Assembly: GCA_031552845.1 (NCBI GenBank)
Contig: JAVBMC010000008.1
Span: 1 to 43,079, forward strand
DNA length: 43,079 nt
Reading direction: 5' to 3'
Source: JAVBMC01 sp031552845
Lineage (GTDB): Bacteria; Verrucomicrobiota; Kiritimatiellia; RFP12; DVOR01
Both the position numbers and the translations under genes were made by a program. Shown here in pieces: positions 18,001 to 25,756 of this stretch. Position 1 is the first letter of the stretch; every line of letters begins with the position of its first letter. The notes beneath the pieces were generated by a model that had not been told where the DNA came from, ran no database searches, and worked only from the letters and a program-made list of their open reading frames with translations.

Positions 18001-21000
18001 TATTATTAACCCCCTGCCCCTCATAAGTAATCGACGGCGCCCATTTGATTAAATACACGGGGTCGCATCCGAACCAATAATCGCCATTACGGCGCAGCCG
18101 GATAGTGATCCACCTCGGACTATCTGTTGACAAAGGCAGCTGAATGTGGTTATTAGATGAGTAGGGTTCAACTACACCCTTCGCCCCAGTGGAGTCTTCC
18201 CACTCCAACTGTAGACCGTCCATCCAAAAATAACTATTCTCTCCATCCGGCGTCGATGATAAGAAAAATTGTTCCCAGCCGCCTGTTCGATCAATCTTAA
18301 AAGTCCGTTCATAAACCAAATGGGGATCACCTGGCCATATGCCGCCATTAGATGTATAAAAAGAATCAAACAGTTTCCAGCTGCCCACGTGATTCGTCGG
18401 CGAAAAAGGCGCCTCGGGTGTATTATTACCCAGCGGATCCATGCCTAAGAGACATTTCGCGCTCAATAAAAATCCCGCATCATCCCGCACATCCTCATTA
18501 ACCGCATCCAAACTTCCGAACCAATAGATTTCAAATGCATCCGGTAAGCCGTCATTATCCGTATCAACGCCAGTAATGTCAGATGGATCCAGAGGGTCAA
18601 AGCCGTGCTCAACCTCCCAGCCGTCTTCGAAGCCGTCATAGTCACTGTCATAGTTCCATGGATCTGTGCCAAGATCGACTTCCTGGATATTCGTCAACCC
18701 GTCACGATCCCAGTCTTCATGAGCATACTCAGTGAGTTGTTCAACTAGATGCGAAGAACCCCAGAACCTCACCCACTGGTTTTCATTATCCCCCCATCCG
18801 CCGTCGTCTTGAATACGCATACGGATAGTCAACTCGACATCCTCCGTAACGCATAACGGCGGCAGGCGAACGCCATATTCAAAAACAGATATTTCATCCC
18901 AGCCTGTTAAAGAGCCTTGGTCATAGACTCCGCCTGCTCCCTTAAATTCCCATTCGATATTGATGTTTTCCAGAGCAAACCCATCAAAACGATCGAGCGT
19001 CCCCACTAAGAAGAACCATCTAAATAAATCATGAGGCCGCTTAATCGAAAATGTCCGCTCATAAATCAAGTCCGTTGCAACCACTTGGACACTGTCAGGT
19101 AAATCATCCACCAGCGCGTGCGGATTTGTGATGCTAAAGTACTCAAATGAAGGCACGTCTGCGGGTGTTAATTGCCACGCACGGCTGCCATCTTCAAACT
19201 CATACGATTCCGGTTCAAAGTTCAACAATGATTCACCCGCCAGTAGTTTTGCCCGCAAGAAAAATCCTGTCTCGTCCGGCTCATTCACATCGCAAATATC
19301 AATTCCGCCCAGCCACAGAATCTCATACGCATCGGGCAGGCCATCCTGATCCAAGTCAACATACAGCACGTCATACTCATTCAACGGATCAAAGCCATAG
19401 TACTCTTCCCAATCATCGCTAAATCCATCCCCATCAGTATCAGTGACGGCAGACGATGCACTCGGATGAGTACCACTTCCCGACCAAACCTCCGTACCAT
19501 GAAAGAAGACATTCGCACGTGCAAAAAGATCATCCCCGGTAATGCTGCACGTAAAATACTGATTCAGCTCGTGATCCGCATCACCGAACCACACCATCGG
19601 GTAACACGCCAACCAATGCCCTGAATGCGTACCATCATCATCGTAATGAAACGTCTCCGGACACAGCGTATCCTTATCCAAAACAAATACAACCCGCGGA
19701 TCAATCGCATACAAATATGGTGCATCTTCATCACCGCCTCCGCCGCCATCCGGCGCAGCCGCTGTCAACAAAGTTTGGTTGTTTCGCGCATACGGTGATT
19801 CCTCTTCTTCGGGTACGGTTATAGCAAGCGACGGCAAACGATACCGCCCCGGCTCCGGCACCAACAGCGTTCCCATCAGAACATTCGTCTCATTCGGCAC
19901 AAACTCCAAACCGCTGCTATCAAACATCCGCGCATACGATGCTATCTCTTTTGCCATAAGCTGTGCGGTGGAGGGTCGTTTTAGCAGATCAAATGCTATT
20001 TCTAAATTATCATTCTGTTTTTGTTTTAGCAATACGACATTATTTGAAACACTTATAGCAGGACTTAGATACGATAGGCCTGGAATCCATTTGATTAAAT
20101 AAAGCGGAGAGCAAGCGGGCCAGTCTGCCAATCGACGCACGCGTATTATCAACGTGGTTGTATTGCCGGGTAAATCAATGCGGGAACTTCCAACCGTTGC
20201 TCCGTTTGTAACGGGTCCTGAATTTCCCTCTGAATCTTCCCATTCAATCAGTATATTTTGCATGGAAAGACTATGGTCGCCAAAGGGTGTGGGTGACAAG
20301 AAGAGTTGTTCACCTGCACAACACTCGACCCTAAAAGATTTCTCATAAATTAAATCCATTGGCTTTGCTTGGGGTGAATTATAAATGTATTCAAAAGCAT
20401 CAAAGAGTTTCCAAGTCACGGTATTGTTGTAAGCCCATGCTTTACTTTCATAAAAAATACTATAAGGATGAGCTCCCATCCCCCCCAGAGCACTGAAAAA
20501 GAATCCACAAGGAGTGACCGTATCAGTATCACTATGGTCTAATGAACCATATAGAAACATCTCGTATATATCCGAAAGCCCATCTTCGTCAAGATCAACA
20601 GATATCGAGGCCAACGCATCTGTCGGCGAGAACCCACAATTAACCTCCCAACCATCAGGAAAGCCATCTCCATCTGTATCGGGCTCCAATGGATCTGTCC
20701 CAAGTTCAGCCTCTTGGACATTCGTTAATCCATCGTCATCCCAGTCTTCATTAGCATCTTCGCTCAATTCTTCTATCAGATGGAGAGAGCCCCAGATGCT
20801 GAGCCATTGATTTGGCACATTATCTTGGATGCGCAGGCGAATAGTCAATGTGACATCTTCACACATTGTTCGCAAAAATAATGGGTATTTATCTCCAAAC
20901 CAAGATACGCCACTCCACCCATCCAAGGAACCCTGGTCGCAAATTCCGTCTTTGCTGATCAAATCCCATTCTATGTTAATATTTTCTAAGCCAAAGGACT

Positions 21001-23752
21001 CCACATAGTCCAATGTTGATGATAAACAAAACTGGCGGAAATCATTGGGACGTTTGATAGCAAATGTACGCTCATAAATCAAATTCGTTGCAACAACTCT
21101 GACATCATCTGGCAGACCATCCACTAAGGCATGAGGATTGGTAATATTAAAATATCCAAACGAAGAATCGTCTCCCTCCGGAGTCAATTGCCACGCACGG
21201 CTGCCATCTTCAGACTCATATTCTTTCGGCTCAAAATTAAAAAGAGATTCACCAGCCAGCAGTTTCGCCCGCAGAAAGAACCCCGTCTCGTCTGGCTCGT
21301 TTACATCACAAACATCAGTTCCCCCCAGCCACAGAATCTCATACGCATCAGGCAAGCCATCTTGATCCTTATCAACGTATAACACATCATATTCATTTAG
21401 CGGATCAAAAGCATTGTGCAATTCCCAGTGGTCTGAGAATCCATCCCCATCGGTGTCGGCATCAAAGGGATTTGTACCATTAAGAGATTCAAGAAAATTT
21501 GGGAACCCGTCTCCATCCCAATCTTCATAGGCCTCTGGTCTCAAACTGGCGACGAGGTATATTGGGATTGGAGCCGCAAATTGTTCTGCAGTTGCTCGCA
21601 TGCGAATCGTTATACACGAACCGCCATTGGAGGAAACATTCAGCATCTCTGTTCCATAATTCAACCCAGCTTGAAAACCGCCATTGGTGCCATTAGCATC
21701 TTCCCACTCTAACTGAATGTTTTCAAAATGCCAAGTTCCCGGCCACGTACCAACAGGCGTTCCAAAGTTGAACCCTTCAACAATGGCAAATTCATACCAC
21801 ATCCAATCACGGCGCAACCCGCTCACATCAAGATGGCATTCATAAATCAAGTTTGTTTTTAAAGACGGATAATAGAAAACTTTAAACTCGTTAAACAACC
21901 GCCAGATACAAACTTCCCCATGGTCATCAGGGTTGCCGCCACTGGGAATATAACAATCCGGGCCCAGTCCGCTCAAGAGCTTCATCTCAAGGTTAAAACC
22001 TGTATCGTCCCGCTCACCTGTATTTGCAACCCCTGTATACGCAAACCAATAGATTTCATGGCCGTCAGGTAATCCATTGCCATCCTTGTCTTCAAACACA
22101 TCGTAAAAATCGCAGGGATCAAATCCGTTGTCAACCTCCCAACCGTCTTCAAATCCATCACCGTCAGTATCACGATTGTGCGGATCGGTGCCGTTGTCGT
22201 ATTCTTCTTTGTTCGTTAGGCCGTCACCATCGGGATCAGCTGAGGCGTCAGACGGATCATTTGGATTAAGGTCATACTGATTCTCCCACCAGTCGGGCAT
22301 GCCGTCATTGTCGCTGTCGAGCGTCAGGGGGTCGGGGTCTTCTTCGCCGGGGTCGGTTTCAGTCGGGAAGCTGTTGGGATCATTCGGGTCGGTGCCGGCT
22401 TCGGTTTCGCGGATGTTGGAGTAGCCATCGCCATCGGAGTCTTCAAAGGCTTCGTCGGGAGTCCAAGCCACGAGGTAGAGCGGACCGCAGGCGGGGTAGG
22501 CCATCTCGGCGCGCAGGCGGATGGTCAGATTGGTGCTGTTGTCCGACACCGCTAAAGTGAGAGCACTGGGCGCCCAGTAGAACTGCGGGTTGCCTTGCGC
22601 CCCGCCGGAGTCTGCCCAGCTGAGCTGCACACCGCTCTTGGAGAGCGAGCCGCCGAGGTTGGGCTGCGAGGAGATGTAGTAGGTCTGCCAGGTGCCGATG
22701 CGGCGGATGTTGATGGTGCGTTCGTAAATGAGGTTGGTAGTATTCGGTAGGCGTCCGGCCGGAAAGTCGATGCCGTCAAGGAGTTTCCAAACCGTGAGGT
22801 TGGTGGTGGGATGTTGCACGGCTTCAACAACAGGGTTGTTGGGGTCGATCCACATGCCGAACTTAGCGGTGAGCGAGAACCCTGTCTCGTCATAAAAATC
22901 ACCCGTGGCAGTGGTCAAGTTGCCAAACCAATAGACTTCATAGGCATCGGCAAGTCCATCGCGGTCATTGTCTTGATTAAATCCGTCCCACCAGCTGTTG
23001 GGGTTAAAGCCGTGTTCGACTTCCCAACCATCCAAGAACCCGTCACCATCTGAATCCGCTATCGTGGGTTGTGTCCAGTAGCGTTTGACCTCCTCACCGT
23101 CTAGCAGGCCATCACCGTCAGTGTCGGGATTGAGCGGGTCTGTGCCGGCCTGAGACTCCTCCAGATTAGTGAGTCCATCTTCATCGGGATCCTCATCGTC
23201 AGCGCCAGCAGCAGAAGTGCTCATCTTCATCATCATTCCGGAAGAGGCCGATGATAAACTCAATGGTGCTGAAGGTGCTAAACTCGGGGTCGGCATCAAG
23301 AACCGGAAAGCACTCCATAGCGGAAACAACGAGACCCGCACGGCGATGTTCTCAGAACCGATGCCAACAGGAGTGTCCGGTGAGAGAGCCAACACTTCCC
23401 AGCCTATGTAATCACTGAACAATGTCTCACGTGTGAACGGATCTTCCGAAACGTAGACAACGGATGCTGTGTTGTCGTCAGGGTCGCTTAACAACGATTT
23501 GTAAAAGAGCTCCGTTCCCTTGCCATCCGGCACCAGCAGGAATGAGCCGGCATCATAAACCCGATATTCATCTTGAGGGACGAGTATCCGCTGCCACGAG
23601 CGCAGAATATCCTTGAGGTCGCGCGGGGAGTAGATAATCCCATCAAAATCGTCTGAGGCAACTGCAGCGCTTAAAAGCAAGGCGCTTCCCATTAACACCA
23701 TAACGGCCAAGCGCTTGATAAACCCTGCTTTATTCTTTTTCGGATGATGCAT
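12047..23752 (-). CDS. Giant RHS/YD-repeat protein with calcium-type repeats and C-terminal toxin-like domain, 3901 aa
   Basis: Exported polymorphic-toxin-like protein. The start is the ATG at 23752, with AGGAGG five bases upstream; a GTG at 23758 lies inside that ribosome site. Signal peptide about 1-31 (ALLLSAAVAS). From about residue 185 to 1750 there are six large modules. Each starts with a DxDxDGxxDGWE..GF(D/N)P block and a second DxDxDGLPDAYE block (thrombospondin-3-like) followed by a beta-sandwich-like stretch (LIYERTF). A Cys-rich knot lies near 17220-17270. RHS/YD repeats fill roughly 16900-12750. The core ends with RFYSPSLSRWLNRDPIEERG, and ADRLG stands in place of the usual DPxG cleavage junction. 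The last ~215 residues (12690-12047) are unique and end in a domain with VFAGDWEFFDRYDWH (about 12220-12260). DxYD recalls colicin-M-type lipid II hydrolases, but their downstream HR pair is absent. Base composition is more AT-rich than the flanks except near the 5' end. Confidence 0.9.
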   Translation of the reverse strand: MHHPKKNKAGFIKRLAVMVLMGSALLLSAAVASDDFDGIIYSPRDLKDILRSWQRILVPQDEYRVYDAGSFLLVPDGKGTELFYKSLLSDPDDNTASVVYVSEDPFTRETLFSDYIGWEVLALSPDTPVGIGSENIAVRVSLFPLWSAFRFLMPTPSLAPSAPLSLSSASSGMMMKMSTSAAGADDEDPDEDGLTNLEESQAGTDPLNPDTDGDGLLDGEEVKRYWTQPTIADSDGDGFLDGWEVEHGFNPNSWWDGFNQDNDRDGLADAYEVYWFGNLTTATGDFYDETGFSLTAKFGMWIDPNNPVVEAVQHPTTNLTVWKLLDGIDFPAGRLPNTTNLIYERTINIRRIGTWQTYYISSQPNLGGSLSKSGVQLSWADSGGAQGNPQFYWAPSALTLAVSDNSTNLTIRLRAEMAYPACGPLYLVAWTPDEAFEDSDGDGYSNIRETEAGTDPNDPNSFPTETDPGEEDPDPLTLDSDNDGMPDWWENQYDLNPNDPSDASADPDGDGLTNKEEYDNGTDPHNRDTDGDGFEDGWEVDNGFDPCDFYDVFEDKDGNGLPDGHEIYWFAYTGVANTGERDDTGFNLEMKLLSGLGPDCYIPSGGNPDDHGEVCIWRLFNEFKVFYYPSLKTNLIYECHLDVSGLRRDWMWYEFAIVEGFNFGTPVGTWPGTWHFENIQLEWEDANGTNGGFQAGLNYGTEMLNVSSNGGSCITIRMRATAEQFAAPIPIYLVASLRPEAYEDWDGDGFPNFLESLNGTNPFDADTDGDGFSDHWELHNAFDPLNEYDVLYVDKDQDGLPDAYEILWLGGTDVCDVNEPDETGFFLRAKLLAGESLFNFEPKEYESEDGSRAWQLTPEGDDSSFGYFNITNPHALVDGLPDDVRVVATNLIYERTFAIKRPNDFRQFCLSSTLDYVESFGLENINIEWDLISKDGICDQGSLDGWSGVSWFGDKYPLFLRTMCEDVTLTIRLRIQDNVPNQWLSIWGSLHLIEELSEDANEDWDDDGLTNVQEAELGTDPLEPDTDGDGFPDGWEVNCGFSPTDALASISVDLDEDGLSDIYEMFLYGSLDHSDTDTVTPCGFFFSALGGMGAHPYSIFYESKAWAYNNTVTWKLFDAFEYIYNSPQAKPMDLIYEKSFRVECCAGEQLFLSPTPFGDHSLSMQNILIEWEDSEGNSGPVTNGATVGSSRIDLPGNTTTLIIRVRRLADWPACSPLYLIKWIPGLSYLSPAISVSNNVVLLKQKQNDNLEIAFDLLKRPSTAQLMAKEIASYARMFDSSGLEFVPNETNVLMGTLLVPEPGRYRLPSLAITVPEEEESPYARNNQTLLTAAAPDGGGGGDEDAPYLYAIDPRVVFVLDKDTLCPETFHYDDDGTHSGHWLACYPMVWFGDADHELNQYFTCSITGDDLFARANVFFHGTEVWSGSGTHPSASSAVTDTDGDGFSDDWEEYYGFDPLNEYDVLYVDLDQDGLPDAYEILWLGGIDICDVNEPDETGFFLRAKLLAGESLLNFEPESYEFEDGSRAWQLTPADVPSFEYFSITNPHALVDDLPDSVQVVATDLIYERTFSIKRPHDLFRWFFLVGTLDRFDGFALENINIEWEFKGAGGVYDQGSLTGWDEISVFEYGVRLPPLCVTEDVELTIRMRIQDDGGWGDNENQWVRFWGSSHLVEQLTEYAHEDWDRDGLTNIQEVDLGTDPWNYDSDYDGFEDGWEVEHGFDPLDPSDITGVDTDNDGLPDAFEIYWFGSLDAVNEDVRDDAGFLLSAKCLLGMDPLGNNTPEAPFSPTNHVGSWKLFDSFYTSNGGIWPGDPHLVYERTFKIDRTGGWEQFFLSSTPDGENSYFWMDGLQLEWEDSTGAKGVVEPYSSNNHIQLPLSTDSPRWITIRLRRNGDYWFGCDPVYLIKWAPSITYEGQGVNNTQRDQTDYVLFNCNMQGAILKAVFNIKSRPFSVTPSQAEIESYASAFADSGLVFVPDKNGNGLRGTLEVPGAGVYPLPAFKIPANNPSQQNALHVLQVPQNTAMASPLGAMPFEPGTNAMLLAFAPSLDYGRDHHWGEEDLIYDAEVETYVKESTYPLDSDCLRRDWLFKGSGKLHCNAVPRVALGNDSLLDYLTYTILPDEEAHDHDFDPDNTTFWRWANVYFDGKVVWSGDAFHSLVLPTEYSRPDPCSSSCSSGCANGNCDDLEGDSFNSFGFRIPLGIPEKDVISGFLWLRTEGSLSLSTNCLQLLKRSGAQITTSCRDGVYRIVCDDNRGRDIRAMNISNGIRIEIYQTANESLEHVWELTNFNIDQNTTFRVRKISRLANIMRDMTYRHMEDGSWERIDHITGTKETLVKEDRLSRPLYGTLTETRSLTEIDSGKKLSQVITKSLRVGSGHNACVREIHREEWSAPGAPVRTRQFSYWEDSEHLGRHGKRRSTYGDDQPWCYQTYDDDGREIMRVDQWNGSLFPVDQFESNDIYFRYIPKTIETLPVGLTAKITLSNYTPLGEDDVNREVDFYKPRMQETYLLENGVLTLLSRTWFVITPAGNQLSPQTKTVTIRAGAPDAGINDPRNAVSLEIIYEETYTNPMFWFLADWQRDEPVQTIDEDGVITDYTYTPGSYYPELHVFIPGQPWAHVQTVVSRTTAEAPNGIAGKSMQEISIKDIAFGNEVYTATRVLLEDETIDIDWQANTYDDKNRLTASYFPDGTSSINEYSCCRLLSTTDRNGVKTLRSAVTGQDHLYYALEEVTLRERPMSFNVGDLIQGHRVTQYFMDALGRETNRVVRNAQYAGQATNRQYTVGVNDLSSPFSCAPETTIYPSGTSDYGIHTSRCGIQTVTLNTSYKDREETETQVFATNKVDELIWTKNITFRNGDTVTEKYWNNDEEWTKEVHSTRYDSNGCRVETTVADASDYPSPVTTRLSSYDFLGRLISIQTPLGTTGYTYDGATYRVLSSTEPGTTLTTTNLYDTLGQQVGLIRNGITTVSETTYEMIEGELWEVETQTTSLAGDVIATSSSRSQKTGLSNALREKRISLSPNGHTTMEFSSFTPKSKFLRTIRQTDQATPTWQDSFAGAVITNKIRSKLSLHYYDGFLHNFAIYDYGIPALATTSTQSSFPLYEIDDNLLLPLQSTMGPRFSNINTFTYDEFGRLLTRKDPFNNTIVNGYDSLGRLISTVGDTYPMQYAYDSAGRVISLSTTRDGETQDTTRWLYDHVTGLLTNKIYADGSRVLYGYTPEGRPTRTTWARGVYKENHYNPQGLLDSTTYSADHTPSVDRIYTPAGRLQQATVDSTSQYQTTYGYNTKQSLTNESVAASSVVPALNIRHEVDEYERPSALWVSVGNAKSSITTYAYDRENDLARLWCTNAQGRGFRLVYTNLCGFTFGHDIITAGNRTFRRAIKRNQFRSNPVTNILYTFNGSVLNVQSNRYDGLERLISRNQDTFTYNSRSEVSGAKIAGDYFGYTYDLIGNHAEHSLNDETTDTYTANNLNQYTQVNVDNPTYDADGNLFTNGVWSYTWDCENRLLTATSNGVVKVSNVYDHFHRRTKRTTPSETRAYIYDGWNLIQERITRGGVTQTVEYFWGKDLSESLQGAGGVGGLVAVSIGGNFYFPCYDHNGNILAYVSESGTLVAQYTYDAFGNTIAQSGSMVNDFRYRFSTKYYDAETSLYYYGYRFYSPSLSRWLNRDPIEERGGVNLYCLLRNQAINRADRLGRHPFLDMLVAGITSQLGDPTTEEFAADAALRLYKELSFLGKYMSPLAAKLMTHWLEGSGKEYTISSSDVKKAMLYALPATNSPCVQLKQKLRSWIPDPMLEKRVALSNKTVALEATEGPYMHAFGAFKITFTGDVICKKNSYVFAGDWEFFDRYDWHAGLSASIAGTRIEDKWALLVEDYYDAKPFDEKGTWKGNITLPKNVYPPTSPSAGGIK

Positions 23753-23808
23753 AATCACCTCCTGAATTAACGGCTCCAGCCCAGTCCTTGCCTCAAGAAC
23801 ATGATGGA

Positions 23809-23837
23809 ATACTACTCCTTTCTTTTGGGAAAAGCAA
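23809..23837 (-). promoter_or_regulatory. Candidate promoter of the RHS operon
   Basis: On the minus strand, TTGCTT (23837-23832), a 17-bp spacer and TAGTAT (23814-23809) lie about 57 bp upstream of the RHS start codon. Confidence 0.4.
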
Positions 23838-24018
23838 GAGCTATTTTAATTTCCTGAAATATATTTTAGGACAGAGCTGTTTTTGTTGGTCTTTTTCATA
23901 AACAGGTCAGACACAGTGCCATCTTTTCAGGCGCGTTAGTGCTCCCAATGAACCACCTGACGGCGGCTATCGGTGCAAATCTGCGCCATCTGTGGATAAT
24001 TTTCTCCGCTACCCTACA

Positions 24019-24046
24019 CGGCGCGCTCGGCGAACATCGCCCTACC
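24019..24046 (-). repeat. GGTAGGG dispersed repeat, copy A (inverted)
   Basis: On the minus strand the 28 bases begin GGTAGGGCG and continue TTCGCCGA..CGCCG. They match copy B at 24075-24102 at 22 of 28 positions, in opposite orientation. Confidence 0.65.
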
Positions 24047-24074
24047 CAACAACCGCGTCAGCTCTACTCTCAAA

Positions 24075-24102
24075 GGTAGGGCGCGTTTCGCCGAAACCGC
24101 CG
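24075..24102 (+). repeat. GGTAGGG dispersed repeat, copy B
   Basis: GGTAGGGCGCG, then TTTCGCCGAAACCGCCG. Preceded by TACTCTCAAA, as is copy C at 42066-42092 (TACTCTCAAAAA on the minus strand), so the shared unit is about 38-40 bp long. Confidence 0.75.
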
Positions 24103-24189
24103 TAAATCATCTGTGTCAATCGGTGTCATCAGCGGATAATAAATCTCCTTTTGCTCCATCCAAAACACATAAACGAACGTCGCCTTGAG

Positions 24190-24453
24190 CTAGAACTGGT
24201 GTTCTAAAATGCCCGAACGTTTGTTCTGGGAGATTAGAACCTGTGTTACAGGTTATTAGAACACTGTGTTCCGGGGCTTGGAACCTTTGTTCAAATAGTT
24301 CAGAACAAAGGTTATAAATATCTGGAATATGTGTTCGCGGACTGGATGTTACGTATCATAATTTCATACCTCACGTATCGTCGTACCCGATATCACGTAT
24401 GATCGTACTGCGCATCACGTGCTGCCGTACTGTATCTCACGTGATATCGTACT
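24190..24453. repeat. Row of 12 palindromes on an exact 22-bp pitch (locus 1)
   Basis: Palindrome centres fall at 24198.5 plus multiples of 22 up to 24440.5. Units 1-7 share GAAC-N4-GTTC; unit 1 is TAGAAC-N4-GTTCTA, and unit 4 is GAACACTGTGTTC with its centre half a base off. Unit 8 is ATGTTACGTATCAT (6 of 7 pairs). Units 9-12 are CACGT-N5-CGTAC repeats; unit 11 is GCATCACGTGCTGC and unit 12 ATCTCACGTGATAT, each with 6 of 7 pairs. The core sequence switches after unit 7, but the register is kept. It lies about 440-690 bp upstream of the RHS start. Confidence 0.9.
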
Positions 24454-24475
24454 GAAACATGAGCGGCATGGGAGA

Positions 24476-24510
24476 AAGTAATAGGTCAAAAGTAATATGT
24501 AATAAGTTGG
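24476..24510. repeat. GTAATA-rich dispersed tract, copy 1
   Basis: AAGTAATA..AAGTAATATGTAATAAGTTGG. Closely similar tracts lie at 25720-25756 and, more diverged, at 39443-39472; all are intergenic. Confidence 0.6.
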
Positions 24511-24601
24511 AAACAGCCTGATATATATGAGAGGACTGGCAAAGTCATAAGTGTTTTGGAAGTGGGGCGCGAGTGTTTCATATGTTGAAAATTGGGAGTA
24601 A

Positions 24602-24636
24602 AAAAGCCGGGGAGACCTTTCGATATCCCCGGCCGT
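24602..24636 (-). terminator. Intrinsic terminator of the HU-like gene
   Basis: GCCGGGGA and TCCCCGGC pair across a 12-base loop. On the minus strand the stem is followed by a run of six T, as expected for a factor-independent terminator of the gene ending at 24651. Confidence 0.85.
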
Positions 24637-24650
24637 TTGGTTATTCGTGT

Positions 24651-25361
24651 TTAGGCAACCGTGAAGTGCGTGGCGTAGTCGGAGGTGCGTAGGGTTTTGC
24701 ATCCCGTTTTACGTGAGCGTACTTCCAACGTGTAGGCATCGCCGGGGTTGAGCCCGGCGGGTACCTCAAAGGTGAGTCGCGTGGGACGGTTGTCGAGGTA
24801 GCGCAGAACCTTAACGGCTTCGCCTTCAGCAACAGGCACCAAGAAGATGCCTTCATCACCCATGAGCGGGTGGAACTTGAGGTGTTTGCCCATGACCCCG
24901 ACCATGCCGCCGGTGCTAAGCTTGTCGTTAGCAGTCCCGGTGTTGACGTCTTGGACGTTGTGGATGATGGGGCGGATGGTCACAGGCTCGATCTCCTCCA
25001 GCTGCACGCAGCTTTGGAATGCCGCCTCGAGGGCGGTATCAAAGCGGATGCCGATGTGGGGTTTGGGCTTGTTGATCCATTCCCGCTGGGCGTTCATCGT
25101 GCCGCACACGCGCGGGGTGATGATGCCGAAGCCGGGGATGGTGACCGATTCGCCGCGTCCGCATAGCGCCGCGATAGCGACGCCGAGGTTGGCGAGCACC
25201 GCCTCGACGTCGGCTTTGCGGGCCGTGGTGCCTTGGCGGATGATTTCCTGAATGAAGGTCTCCTTATCAATGCGCAAAGCGGTTGAGCTTTTCGCGATGA
25301 GGATTCCTTGTGCCTGATGTTCCTCCGTCAGACCGGGACGGAGTTGATACTTGATTGACAT
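24651..25361 (-). CDS. HU-like DNA-binding protein with C-terminal Ig-like (DUF4469-type) domain, 236 aa
   Basis: Residues about 30-130 resemble the HU/IHF-like fold of the Bacteroidetes-type long HU proteins (IDKETFIQEIIRQGTTARKADVEAVL, then the strand turn GRGESVTIPGFGIITPRV). This is the DNA-binding half. Residues about 145-236 form a small beta-sandwich typical of DUF4469 (GKHLKF..., RPTRLTFEVPAGLNPGDAYTLEVRS). These proteins are thought to bind DNA like nucleoid proteins; their precise role is poorly known. The ATG at 25361 lacks a strong ribosome site. It has its own terminator and is monocistronic. It is the only obvious DNA-architectural protein in the window and lies directly upstream of the first palindrome row; a functional link is only a possibility. 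Confidence 0.85.
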   Translation of the reverse strand: MSIKYQLRPGLTEEHQAQGILIAKSSTALRIDKETFIQEIIRQGTTARKADVEAVLANLGVAIAALCGRGESVTIPGFGIITPRVCGTMNAQREWINKPKPHIGIRFDTALEAAFQSCVQLEEIEPVTIRPIIHNVQDVNTGTANDKLSTGGMVGVMGKHLKFHPLMGDEGIFLVPVAEGEAVKVLRYLDNRPTRLTFEVPAGLNPGDAYTLEVRSRKTGCKTLRTSDYATHFTVA

Positions 25362-25493
25362 GATGTCATTTTCTTTCTGCCGCCTATAGTTGATGCTGGC
25401 AGCCGGCGGCGTCTGTCAACCCGACGCCACGGCGATTCCAAACAAAACCATACAACGCACTCGCGTCATTGGTGGATATCCCCCTGGCATCTG

Positions 25494-25623
25494 GACTGCA
25501 CGCCGGCCAAACAGGCAGTCTGTATAGTTGATGGCTCCTTGGAGCTTAAGCTCCCGTATGTCGGGGGGCGGAGATTCGTATTGAACTCCGAGCCACAGGT
25601 ATCCGAATCAGTGACGGGTCACT
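25494..25623. other. Cluster of four hairpins; possible structured RNA or leader
   Basis: In 130 bases there are GACTGC/GCAGTC (25494-25499 with 25515-25520), the perfect palindrome GGAGCTTAAGCTCC (25541-25554), CGGAG/CTCCG (25569-25573 with 25586-25590) and AGTGAC/GTCACT (25610-25615 with 25618-25623). I could not match it to a known riboswitch, tRNA, tmRNA or SRP RNA. On the minus strand it would lie in the leader of the HU-like gene. Confidence 0.35.
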
Positions 25624-25719
25624 CAATGGGGTCAACGGGGCTGCAGTTTAGCAGATTGGAGGATAAAGTCAAGAGGGAAAGTTGGCGATGTAGCAAACCC
25701 CAATAAATACAAGGATGCG

Positions 25720-25756
25720 AAGTAATATGGTAATAGGTGATAAGTAATAAGTTAGG
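25720..25756. repeat. GTAATA-rich dispersed tract, copy 2
   Basis: AAGTAATATGGTAATAGG, then TGATAAGTAATAAGTTAGG; compare 24476-24510. Confidence 0.6.

Larger units (their letters stand above)
23753..24650. other. Long repeat-rich intergenic region upstream of the RHS gene
   Basis: About 900 bp without a gene. In order it holds the RHS ribosome site and promoter, an AATC(T/G)G(T/C)GxCATC dispersed repeat (23970-24000 and 24105-24145), an inverted pair of GGTAGGG repeats, a 12-unit 22-bp palindrome row, a GTAATA-rich tract and the terminator of the HU-like gene. Confidence 0.75.

Noticed and set aside
10173..23752. Transposon or prophage carrying the RHS locus
   Set aside because: No transposase, integrase, terminal inverted repeats or target duplications were visible around the locus.
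24190..24453. CRISPR array
   Set aside because: Units are only 22 bp with palindromic cores and no unique spacers of 25 bp or more between identical repeats; no cas genes are present.
25494..25623. tRNA, tmRNA or known riboswitch
   Set aside because: No cloverleaf, no TTCRA loop with five-base stem, and none of the conserved motifs of TPP, cobalamin, SAM or cyclic-di-GMP riboswitches could be found.
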